Source of the DNA: Myxococcales bacterium
Lineage (GTDB): Bacteria; Myxococcota_A; UBA9042
Reading direction: 5' to 3'
Assembly (NCBI GenBank): GCA_009692465.1
Contig: SHZD01000030.1
Coordinates: 1-40,614 of the forward strand
Length of the DNA: 40,614 bases
Shown here: positions 9,927 through 17,279 of the stretch, in pieces
How positions within the stretch are numbered: the first letter of the stretch is position 1
How the letters are laid out: each line of letters begins with the position of its first letter
Translations under genes and position numbers: made by a program
Notes under the pieces: generated by a model
Seen by the model: the letters and a program-made list of their open reading frames with translations, nothing else
Told to the model about the DNA's origin: nothing
The model's database searches: none

Positions 9927-11828
9927 ATGGGCAAAATTATTGGAATTGACCTTGGCACCACCAATTCGGTCGTCGCTATTATGGAAGGCGGCCAGCCCAA
10001 GGTCATTAGCAACCAGGAAGGCAACGCGACCACACCGTCCGTTGTCGCGTGGAATGACAAGGGCGATACCTTGGTCGGCCAGATTGCGCAGCGGCAGGCG
10101 GTCGTCAATGGTCGCAACACGATCTATTCGGCCAAGCGCTTGATTGGGCGCAAGTATTCCGAAGTTGCGCCCGAACAGGGACGGTTGCCCTACAAGCTTG
10201 AGCCGGCAGACAACGGCGACGCCCATGTCCTGATTAACGGTCGCAAGATGAGCCCGCCGGAAGTTTCCGCCAAAGTGTTGGCCAAACTGAAAGCAGCCGC
10301 TGAGGCCTATTTGGGCGAAACTGTGACCCAGGCGGTGATCACGGTCCCGGCGTATTTCAACGACAGTCAGCGCAGCGCCACTAAAGATGCCGGCAAAATT
10401 GCCGGACTTGAAGTCATGCGCATTGTCAACGAACCCACAGCGGCGGCTCTGGCCTATGGTCTGGACAAGAAGGCTGACGAATTGGTGGCGGTGTTCGATC
10501 TGGGCGGTGGCACTTTCGATATTTCGATCTTGGAAATCAGCGACCACGTCGTCGAAGTCAAGGCGACCAACGGCGACACCCACTTGGGTGGTGACGATAT
10601 CGACAATGTCGTTATCGATCACTTGGTTGCCGAGTTCAAAAAAGACCAAGGGATTGACCTCAGCCTCGACATGATGGCCCGGCAACGGCTCAAAGAAGCT
10701 GCCGAAAAGGCCAAAATTGAACTGAGTCAGGCCAGTGAAACCGAAGTCAACTTGCCGTTCATTACCATGGACGCCTCGGGGCCCAAGCATTTGCAACTGC
10801 GCATTTCTCGGGCCAAAATGGAGCAACTGTGCGAATCGCTGTTTGCGCGGGTGCTCGAACCCTGCCGCAAGTGCATGGCGGATGCCGGAGTCAAGCCGTC
10901 GCAGATCGATGAAGTCATCATGGTCGGCGGCTCGACGCGGATTCCCAAGATTCAGCAAATCGTCAAAGATTTCTTCGGCAAAGAGCTGAATCGCTCCGTC
11001 AACCCAGACGAGGTGGTGGCTTTGGGCGCGGCGGTACAAGCTGGCGTGCTGGCTGGCGAAGTCAAAGACATGCTGCTGTTGGACGTCACCCCGCTGTCGT
11101 TGGGCGTGGAGACTTTGGGCGGGGTGTTCACCGCCCTGATCAAGCGCAACACCACGATTCCCCACCGCAAAGCCGAGGTGTTTTCGACTGCCGACGACAT
11201 GCAAACTGCGGTAACCGTCAAGGTCTTTCAGGGTGAGCGCGAGATGGCGCGCGACAATAAGTTGCTCGGCCAGTTCAACCTGGAGGGAATTCCGGCGGCG
11301 TCGCGCGGCGTGCCGCAGATTGAGGTGACATTCGACATCGACGCCAACGGTATTCTGCATGTGACTGCCAAGGACAAGGCCACGAGCAAAGAGAACAAAA
11401 TCACCGTGCAAGGTGGATCGGGCCTGGCCAAGGACGAGGTCGAGAAGCTGGTTCGCGAGGCCGAGTTGCACGCTGCGGAGGACAAAAAGCGCCGCGAGGA
11501 AGCCGAGGTGCGCAATCAGGCCGAGAGCGCGACCTACCAGATGGAAAAAATGCTCAAGGAGAACGGCGATAAGCTCCAAGGCCCCGACCGCGAGCGCTTG
11601 GACAAGGCACTGGTCGACGCCAAAGAAGCCGTCAAAGATGGCAATATTGACCGCATCAAAGCGACTCAAGAGGAGCTCAAGCAGGTCGCCTTCAAGCTCT
11701 CCGAGGCGATGTATGCCAATGCAAGCCCCGATGCGGCTGCGGCGCCGGCGGCTGGCGGCCCTAACACGGGCAACAACAAGACTGGAAACAAGGGCGACAG
11801 CGATGTGATCGACGCTGAATTTGACTAG
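9927..11828 (+). CDS. dnaK: Molecular chaperone DnaK (Hsp70)
   Basis: A 633-residue full-length Hsp70. It has the N-terminal ATPase signature [11 protein letters not shown] (residues 6-16), [10 protein letters not shown] near residue 195, and the third Hsp70 signature [14 protein letters not shown] near residue 332. The substrate-binding beta domain begins around [16 protein letters not shown], and the C-terminal lid ends DVIDAEFD, which resembles the EEVD-like bacterial tail. It refolds proteins with DnaJ and GrpE in the cytoplasm; a dnaJ-type gene follows and grpE is not in the window. ATG at 9927 has GGAG 7 nt upstream. It is separated from the J-protein gene by a hairpin terminator, so expression of the two is probably unequal. 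Confidence 0.98.
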   Translation: MGKIIGIDLGTTNSVVAIMEGGQPKVISNQEGNATTPSVVAWNDKGDTLVGQIAQRQAVVNGRNTIYSAKRLIGRKYSEVAPEQGRLPYKLEPADNGDAHVLINGRKMSPPEVSAKVLAKLKAAAEAYLGETVTQAVITVPAYFNDSQRSATKDAGKIAGLEVMRIVNEPTAAALAYGLDKKADELVAVFDLGGGTFDISILEISDHVVEVKATNGDTHLGGDDIDNVVIDHLVAEFKKDQGIDLSLDMMARQRLKEAAEKAKIELSQASETEVNLPFITMDASGPKHLQLRISRAKMEQLCESLFARVLEPCRKCMADAGVKPSQIDEVIMVGGSTRIPKIQQIVKDFFGKELNRSVNPDEVVALGAAVQAGVLAGEVKDMLLLDVTPLSLGVETLGGVFTALIKRNTTIPHRKAEVFSTADDMQTAVTVKVFQGEREMARDNKLLGQFNLEGIPAASRGVPQIEVTFDIDANGILHVTAKDKATSKENKITVQGGSGLAKDEVEKLVREAELHAAEDKKRREEAEVRNQAESATYQMEKMLKENGDKLQGPDRERLDKALVDAKEAVKDGNIDRIKATQEELKQVAFKLSEAMYANASPDAAAAPAAGGPNTGNNKTGNKGDSDVIDAEFD

Positions 11829-11852
11829 AATTATCGCGCATTTATGAAACGA

Positions 11853-11901
11853 ACGGCGAGGAGCGCGGCGATGAACAATTGTCGCGCTCCTTGGCCGTTT
11901 T
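11853..11901 (+). terminator. Intrinsic terminator between dnaK and dnaJ
   Basis: ACGGC plus AGGAGCGCG (11853-11867) pairs with CGCGCTCCT plus GCCGT (11883-11898) around a 15-nt loop, and TTTT follows. The 14 paired positions with a T-run fit a rho-independent terminator placed 35 bp before the dnaJ start. It may be partial, lowering J-protein level relative to DnaK. Confidence 0.8.
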
Positions 11902-11935
11902 GGGCTGCAATTGCCTGTGATACTGCGGAGGTTTC

Positions 11936-12901
11936 GTGAAAACGGATTACTACACCCTGCTTGGCGTCGCGCGCGATGAAACTGGGGAGCAAATCAAGAA
12001 GGCCTACCGCAAAAAGGCCATGCAATATCATCCGGACCGCAATCAAGGCGACAAACAGGCGGAGGAAAATTTTAAGCGCGTGTCGGAAGCCTACGCGGTG
12101 TTGTCGGACCCAGCAAAGCGGCGCCAATACGATTCTTTTGGCAGCGCCGAAGAGTTTTCTCAGAGCGTGTCGGTTGAGGATATCTTCAAGGATTTCAACT
12201 TTGACGAACTGTTATCGCAGTTTGGCCTGAAGAGCTCAGGGTGGGGCAACTTCCGCGGCCGCAAAGGGCAGGGCGTAGGCTCGATTTTCGAGGATTTCAT
12301 CGGCGGCGGCGCTCGTGGATCGGCGACCCCCAGCGGCGCTGCGGCGGCAGCTTCCCAGCGCGGCAAACCAGCACCTGCGAGTGGCAAGGGTCGAGATGCT
12401 GAAGTGTCGATTATGATTAGCTTTTATGAGGCTATGCACGGCGGTGAACGCCAATTGCGCCTCAACATCGATAATCAGGAGCGCGAGCTCAAGGTCCGAA
12501 TTCCGGCCGGTATTGTCACAGGTAAGCGGCTGCGCGTGCGCGGACAAGGTCATGCGGGCGTCGTCAGCAGTGGCGATCTGGCACTTTTGGTGACGGTCGA
12601 AGAGGATCCTCGCTTTGAACGCCACGGCGACGATTTGCACACCGTTGCCAATATCAAAATCAGCACTTTGCTGCTCGGTGGCAGTGTTGAAGTCGACGCC
12701 CTCGATGGCAAGAAGTCGATTCGGGTGGCGGCGGGAACGTCGTCCGGATCGATGGTTCGGATTCGCCACCACGGAGCGCCAACGCTGGGCAAAACGGACG
12801 AGCGCGGCGATCTGTACGTCAAGCTCGAAGTGGCTGTGCCTGCCACGCTCACGGAGGAGCAAAAGCAATTGGCTGCGGCCCTGCGCGATTGCGGACTGTG
12901 A
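11936..12901 (+). CDS. DnaJ-family co-chaperone, CbpA-like (no zinc finger)
   Basis: A 321-residue J protein. The J domain occupies residues 1-70 with HPD at 32-34 (YHPDRNQGD) and YDSFG at its end. A Gly/Phe-poor linker with Gly/Ala/Ser stretches follows to about residue 145. The C-terminal domains start near VSIMISFYEAMHGGERQL, with the strands RVRGQGHAG and VRIRHHGAPTLGKTDERGDLYV. The CxxCxGxG zinc-finger repeats of classical DnaJ are absent, so it is a class B (CbpA/DjlA-like) J protein. It stimulates DnaK ATPase and delivers substrates. GTG at 11936 was chosen because GGAGG lies 4 nt upstream. A structured repeat element starts 12 bp after the stop and may end the transcript. Confidence 0.94.
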   Translation: MKTDYYTLLGVARDETGEQIKKAYRKKAMQYHPDRNQGDKQAEENFKRVSEAYAVLSDPAKRRQYDSFGSAEEFSQSVSVEDIFKDFNFDELLSQFGLKSSGWGNFRGRKGQGVGSIFEDFIGGGARGSATPSGAAAAASQRGKPAPASGKGRDAEVSIMISFYEAMHGGERQLRLNIDNQERELKVRIPAGIVTGKRLRVRGQGHAGVVSSGDLALLVTVEEDPRFERHGDDLHTVANIKISTLLLGGSVEVDALDGKKSIRVAAGTSSGSMVRIRHHGAPTLGKTDERGDLYVKLEVAVPATLTEEQKQLAAALRDCGL

Positions 12902-12913
12902 CGACTGCGTTAA

Positions 12914-13046
12914 GGGCACCAACAAAATCTAGTCGATTTTGTTTGCGCCCGTTTGCTTGCTGTGTGGGTCGCTAAGCTCGCGTCTATTCAGCCGACTCGC
13001 CGCTCCAACCCAGACGAGCGTCGTCGAGTTAATTGTGCTGGGGCCC
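12914..13046 (+). repeat. Structured intergenic element, copy E1
   Basis: This copy begins 13 nt after the dnaJ-like stop codon. Hairpin 1 (12914-12950) has GGGC and AACAAAATC pairing with GATTTTGTT and GCCC around the loop TAGTC. The conserved core TTGCTTGCTGTGTGGGTCGC follows, then a degraded hairpin 2 and GACTCGCCGCTCCA. The 3' end, AATTGTGCTGGGGCCC, is again roughly complementary to the first hairpin's 5' arm. See copies at 13131, 24177, 27838, 32486 and 32630. Confidence 0.85.
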
Positions 13047-13130
13047 TAAGAGGACCACGTATTTTCCTGCCAGCGCAAGCGCCACTGACCGCGGCCTGTA
13101 GCCCAAACCTGGTGTCCCGACACCAAAATA

Positions 13131-13252
13131 CGATTAGTTTTCATTGTGAATGGAGCGGCGAGACGCCAACCCGCAGGCAAGTGAACAAGTGCCGATCGCT
13201 CCCGACCCACAAAGCAAGCAAGGAGACGCCGAGCAAATCTGATTTGATCGGC
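13131..13252 (-). repeat. Structured intergenic element, copy E2 (degenerate)
   Basis: Reading the minus strand, hairpin 1 is GCCGA and CAAAT pairing with ATTTG and TCGGC at 13228-13252, with a shortened loop lacking AGTC. It is followed by TTGCTTGCTTTGTGGGTCG and, after a divergent middle, by TCTCGCCGCTCCA. The order and spacing identify it as a worn copy of the family. It faces E1 head-on. Confidence 0.7.
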
Positions 13253-13384
13253 TAACTAGAAACTCGGGGCGCGCCGCCCCACGTGTGCTGCGTAACCGCA
13301 CGGGCGCTCGGAGGCCCGGTCGCCATGCAGCACGCTGAAAAGTTTCATCTATCCAGGGTGCCGCGGGCGGCGTGCTGCAACTCT
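13253..13384. other. Hairpin-rich spacer 3' of the SDR gene
   Basis: The stretch contains GGGGCG/CGCCCC (13266-13280) and a 9-bp inverted repeat, GCAGCACGC (13327-13335) with GCGTGCTGC (13370-13378), directly after the minus-strand SDR stop codon. Either may help end that operon, but neither is followed by a U-run. No gene is visible here. Confidence 0.35.
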
Positions 13385-14422
13385 CTAGTGCGGGCGGACC
13401 GCCGGCGCATTTGCCCGCAACCAGCTCACCGTATCCGCCAGCGTCTGCCGGGCCGGCCGCGGGTGGTAGTCCAGCTCGCGCTCGGCATGAAGTGACGTCA
13501 ATCCCCAATAATGGCGCGCCATTTCGATGACCACGGGATCGGGAAGCGGCGACTTCTTGTGCGCCGCATGAGCCACCCATTCTGCGCTTGAGGCCAAACG
13601 GTGAGCCACGGCAAACGGCAGCACGTTGGCTGGAGGCATGACGCCCGAAACCTGATGACATAACTCGAAAAAGTCGACCACGGAGCAGTCGGTGCCGTGC
13701 AGGTGATACACCGGTCGCGCGGCTGGATGATCCAGCGCCCGCAAGATCGCCAGCGCCGCGTCGCGAATGTCGACAAAGCTCATACCGCCCTCGACCAGGA
13801 ACGGGAACCCTAAGCGCAAGAACTTCAGCACGTGGCCAGTAGACCGAAAGCGGTGATCACCCGGACCGAGCAGGATCGGTGGCCGAATAATGACCAACTG
13901 CACGCCCAACTGGGCTGCCATCGCCCGTGCCTGGCGTTCAGCCTTGATTTTGCTGTCGTAGTAGGGCCAGTTGCCTACCGTGGGTTCGACGTAGGGGGCG
14001 TCTTCGTCCGCTTTTTCCAGCGGATTGTCGAAACAGCCGACGGTACCCGAAGTTGAAACGAACACCATCCGACAGTTCAGTTGCGCCGCCAACCGGACCA
14101 TGCGCAAGGTGCCATCGATATTAGTTTCATAGACTTCCGCCGTGTTGCGGCGACTGTGTTTGACGACTGCGGCCAAGTGAACAATGCCCGCGCAGCCCTT
14201 GAGTCGCCGATCGCCCGTCCAGCCCTCTGACCCGGTCACGCCACCCTCGATCACGTCAACGTTTTCTAGCGGAGCGGTCCAGGTCTGGCGATTCCAGTCG
14301 GCACGGCGACGACACAAGACCAGCGCTTGGGTGTGCGGTTGCCCGCTGTTCAGCGCATCAAGGACGTGGCGACCCAGAAAGCCGGTGGCGCCGGTGACAA
14401 GGATCTTGCGTGGTTTGGGCAT
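13385..14422 (-). CDS. Extended SDR / NAD-dependent epimerase-dehydratase family protein, third gene of ether-lipid operon
   Basis: A 345-residue extended short-chain dehydrogenase. It has the NAD(P) motif GATGFLGRH near residue 12, VHLAAVVKHS, VSTSGTVG, and the catalytic YYDSK near residue 157, then RPPILLGPGD. It resembles 3-beta-HSD/epimerase-type enzymes acting on hydrophobic substrates. The start at 14422 lies 7 nt after the stop of the upstream reductase-acyltransferase gene, with AGG 6 nt before it; a TTG at 14443 would overlap that gene. In an operon with alkyl-DHAP synthase, one missing step is reduction of the ketone of alkyl- or acyl-DHAP, and this enzyme is a candidate. That role is inference from position, and a sterol or nucleotide-sugar substrate cannot be excluded. 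Confidence 0.85.
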   Translation of the reverse strand: MPKPRKILVTGATGFLGRHVLDALNSGQPHTQALVLCRRRADWNRQTWTAPLENVDVIEGGVTGSEGWTGDRRLKGCAGIVHLAAVVKHSRRNTAEVYETNIDGTLRMVRLAAQLNCRMVFVSTSGTVGCFDNPLEKADEDAPYVEPTVGNWPYYDSKIKAERQARAMAAQLGVQLVIIRPPILLGPGDHRFRSTGHVLKFLRLGFPFLVEGGMSFVDIRDAALAILRALDHPAARPVYHLHGTDCSVVDFFELCHQVSGVMPPANVLPFAVAHRLASSAEWVAHAAHKKSPLPDPVVIEMARHYWGLTSLHAERELDYHPRPARQTLADTVSWLRANAPAVRPH

Positions 14423-14429
14423 AGTGGAC

Positions 14430-17165
14430 CTATCCGGCGACAAAGTTCGCCGCCGTCGCTACGGCCTTGGCGATCGGGCGAAGTTTTGGCTTTGGGGTCG
14501 TCAAGTCCGGCAGTTTGCAGCCTTCCCGGTAGGCGGCGATAGCTGCGGAGCGCGCACCCCACGTGTGTTTGCCACCCGGACCCACGGCCAAGATGGAGCG
14601 GGCGACCAAATCGTCGAACGCCGCTTGAATGGTCGGCAAATAGGCGTCCGGCAATTCGTGAACTGCGGTGCTGGCTGTGGCGTAACGCGGCGCAAATTCT
14701 GGCGATCCTAGCGCGTGGGCCACTCGGCCATAGTCGCGCGCCACCGGCTCAAACAGGGCGCGCAGCAGCTTATGCAAGCGCGGATCGTGCAGTTCTGCGC
14801 CCGTCGCCGTGTAGTCTTGGCGGTGATAGCTGTTGGTCGCCACGTGGTGGGTCAGCGCCATATGCTGGGGCCACAGCGCCAACGCCTCGTCCATAAACAG
14901 GTGTTGCCATTGGTAGCGCAACGAGTGCTCGGTCACCGGATCGAGGCTGTCCTCGCCGCCGAGCGGACTGTCGATGACCTGACCGCCGCGCCGCTCGATC
15001 GCATCGCGCAGCCACGCCAAGTCCATGCCCGCGACATCGCCGTGGTGCAGGAACGCCCTCAGGTGGTGGGTCGTCGAAGCCGTGCGCGCTTGCAGTTCAG
15101 CTACGACATGGTGGCTAATTTCATGCACATCGGTGTCAGGGCGCATCACAATCGTATCGCCACAAGTAATGTGAACGCGACCCAAAGACACTTCGCCCCG
15201 CGCCATTTTGGCCGCCCAATTGAGCAGCGCCGACAGCTTCATCTTTGACTTGGGCGCGCCCGACAGCTCGCGAGCCAAGGCCTGCTCTTCAGGCACGCGA
15301 TCGTAGCTGATTGCAATGGGCAACAACGTAAATGTTTCACCGGTTTGCTGCAGGCAGCGCAACAGGCCGGTCTTGGGTGGCAAAAATTGCCGACTGCGCG
15401 AACGGGCGCCTTCGATGAAAAACTGAATAGTTTCTCGATTCTTGACCAGTTCGTGAATGTGGCGGGTCAGCTCCGGATCTGGCCTACCTTGACCGCGTTT
15501 GAGGTAGAACGCCTGAGTTTTCTTGAACAATTGCCCAAGAATTGGAATTCGCGAAAATTCCTCGGCGGCGGCGATATGCGGGATGGCAATTCCTAGGTCC
15601 GGCCGGGCAAAAAACAGGTACGACACCACCAAAAAATCCATGTATGAGCGATGGTTGGGCACAAGCACCAGCAAGCTTCCTGGCGCTGCGGCGTCGACCG
15701 CACGCTCAAAGCTGGGCCGATCAAACGTGACCGAGTGGGTAATCTGCCGCATCGCCTTGCGCACGGTGAGCGCCGACAGCCGAATCGCCCAATTGCCTTG
15801 CGGTTGATTGAGCGCCCACTGCCAATCCGTCAGGGCGGCGTCCTTGTGCTTCTTGCCGGCGAGCAGCATTTCGCTGTCGTCTTTCTTTAGCAAATACCGA
15901 TAGATACCCCGGCACGACGCTTCGGCATACTCTTCGCGGCGAAACAGAGGGTCGTCGAGCGGCTCAGAAGCGCGAAAATCAAAGGTCAAAGTCGTGAAGT
16001 AGGGAAATTGATCGTTGAGGCTCTGGAGTTTGTCGGCTAAGCGAGAGGCTTGTTTTTGAAGAGCTTTATTGCCGGACAGGGTCGCAAAAGTCGCGGCCAA
16101 TTTCATCGGCACGTCGTGATGGCGCATCGCCACTGCCTTGAATTGGGGATCGCTGGCTTTACCGATGTAGTACAGGCCCGGCGTGCGGTCGACCGGATGG
16201 CTGCGAAAATAGCGGGCAATAATCTCCGACAAGGTGTCGACCCGACACGAATGCTGCAAACCGGCCACAGCGTAGCGAATATGCGGATGTTGCAGCGGTT
16301 GTTCGTCAAAAGTCGCGGAGATCACCCGGTCGGACACGACGTCACACGGCACCACATCGAGGCGACTGGAGCGCTCCCCGACCAGAGCCCGCATGTAGCC
16401 CGCGCCGATCATCAGGGCAAAACCGGCGAAAGCCGCGGCGGAATCGATCCAGCCCGGAAACGGATGCCGCCACGTCGCCGACACCACGCTGGGCCGGACA
16501 ATCGCGAGTTCAACCGTGCCGCGGCGCTCCATCAATAGCGACTCGGCGACGCATTTGGTGAAGGTGTAGGTGTTCGGGTGGCCCGTTTCGGCCAGCAGCG
16601 CCTTTTCGTCGGCGGTGCCATCCAGAATCGACTGGTAGATCGCCTGCGCCGATTTCGGCAGCGGCGCCAAGGTTTCTGTACACGGCTGCGCGCGCCACGC
16701 CGTCACGTAGGCGGTCGACACACTGGTCATGCGCACCAGTTTGGTGCAGCGTTTTGCCACCTCCAACATGTTGAGAGCGCTGGTAATATTGGAGGCAGCC
16801 GCCTGGGCAATCGGCAGGTCAAACTCGACTGAAGCCGCGCAGTTGACGATGTGGGTGATGTTTTGGGCCACAAGGTCCAGATCTTGCGCCGCAAGACCAC
16901 AGTCGCGCTGGGTGAGTTCGCCAGCGATCGGCCGCACATGGCTGGTCCAGTCGCTGGGCAACAGCTCAAAGCAGCGCGAGCCAGCGATTTCGTCGCCAAA
17001 CCGCTCAGTGGCTGTCTTGCCCTTCTTGGTGCGAATCAGCACATAGATGCAGTCGATGCCCAACTCGCCGCGACGGCGCAGCAATTCCTCCAAAACTACT
17101 TTGCCGACAAAGCCAGTAGCTCCGGTCAAAAACACTTGTGCGGCCAGGGGTTGCGCGATGCGCAT
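14430..17165 (-). CDS. Fatty acyl-CoA reductase fused to glycerol-3-phosphate/DHAP acyltransferase (ElbD-like)
   Basis: A 911-residue two-domain protein. Residues about 10-370 are a male-sterility-type fatty acyl-CoA reductase with the NADPH motif GATGFVGKVVLEELLRR, VNCAASVEFD and the YTFTK catalytic pair near residue 203. Such domains make fatty alcohol from acyl-CoA. Residues about 440-911 are a PlsB/GNPAT-type acyltransferase with block I NHRSYMDF (HX4D, near 505), FIEGARSRSRQFLPPKTG (near 593) and LPIAISYDRV. The close match to the GNPAT-style RSRxxxxLPPKTGLL block suggests DHAP as acceptor. One polypeptide would thus make both substrates for alkyl-DHAP synthase, whose gene lies just upstream. 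ATG at 17165 has AGGAGA 6 nt upstream. I recall the M. xanthus ether-lipid protein ElbD having a related composition. Confidence 0.9.
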   Translation of the reverse strand: MRIAQPLAAQVFLTGATGFVGKVVLEELLRRRGELGIDCIYVLIRTKKGKTATERFGDEIAGSRCFELLPSDWTSHVRPIAGELTQRDCGLAAQDLDLVAQNITHIVNCAASVEFDLPIAQAAASNITSALNMLEVAKRCTKLVRMTSVSTAYVTAWRAQPCTETLAPLPKSAQAIYQSILDGTADEKALLAETGHPNTYTFTKCVAESLLMERRGTVELAIVRPSVVSATWRHPFPGWIDSAAAFAGFALMIGAGYMRALVGERSSRLDVVPCDVVSDRVISATFDEQPLQHPHIRYAVAGLQHSCRVDTLSEIIARYFRSHPVDRTPGLYYIGKASDPQFKAVAMRHHDVPMKLAATFATLSGNKALQKQASRLADKLQSLNDQFPYFTTLTFDFRASEPLDDPLFRREEYAEASCRGIYRYLLKKDDSEMLLAGKKHKDAALTDWQWALNQPQGNWAIRLSALTVRKAMRQITHSVTFDRPSFERAVDAAAPGSLLVLVPNHRSYMDFLVVSYLFFARPDLGIAIPHIAAAEEFSRIPILGQLFKKTQAFYLKRGQGRPDPELTRHIHELVKNRETIQFFIEGARSRSRQFLPPKTGLLRCLQQTGETFTLLPIAISYDRVPEEQALARELSGAPKSKMKLSALLNWAAKMARGEVSLGRVHITCGDTIVMRPDTDVHEISHHVVAELQARTASTTHHLRAFLHHGDVAGMDLAWLRDAIERRGGQVIDSPLGGEDSLDPVTEHSLRYQWQHLFMDEALALWPQHMALTHHVATNSYHRQDYTATGAELHDPRLHKLLRALFEPVARDYGRVAHALGSPEFAPRYATASTAVHELPDAYLPTIQAAFDDLVARSILAVGPGGKHTWGARSAAIAAYREGCKLPDLTTPKPKLRPIAKAVATAANFVAG

Positions 17166-17179
17166 GCGATTCTCCTATT

Positions 17180-17239
17180 GGGGATCTATCGACTGGGGAT
17201 CTATCGACTGGGGATCTATCGACTGGGGACCTAACGGCT
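17180..17239 (+). repeat. 15-bp tandem repeat upstream of the reductase-acyltransferase gene
   Basis: GGGGATCTATCGACT is repeated three times exactly at 17180-17224, and a fourth degenerate unit ends near 17239. It lies in the 114-bp gap between alkyl-DHAP synthase and the reductase-acyltransferase, immediately before the latter's ribosome-binding site. Read with the operon the unit is AGTCGATAGATCCCC. Confidence 0.9.
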
Positions 17240-17279
17240 AGTGATCGCCGAAAACTCGAGCGATGGCTGGGCGACAAAG

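Noticed and set aside
9846..11669. 607-codon open frame antisense to dnaK
   Set aside because: Long antisense frames in hsp70 genes are a known artefact of codon bias. The protein is repetitive in composition with no family, and dnaK on the other strand is certain.
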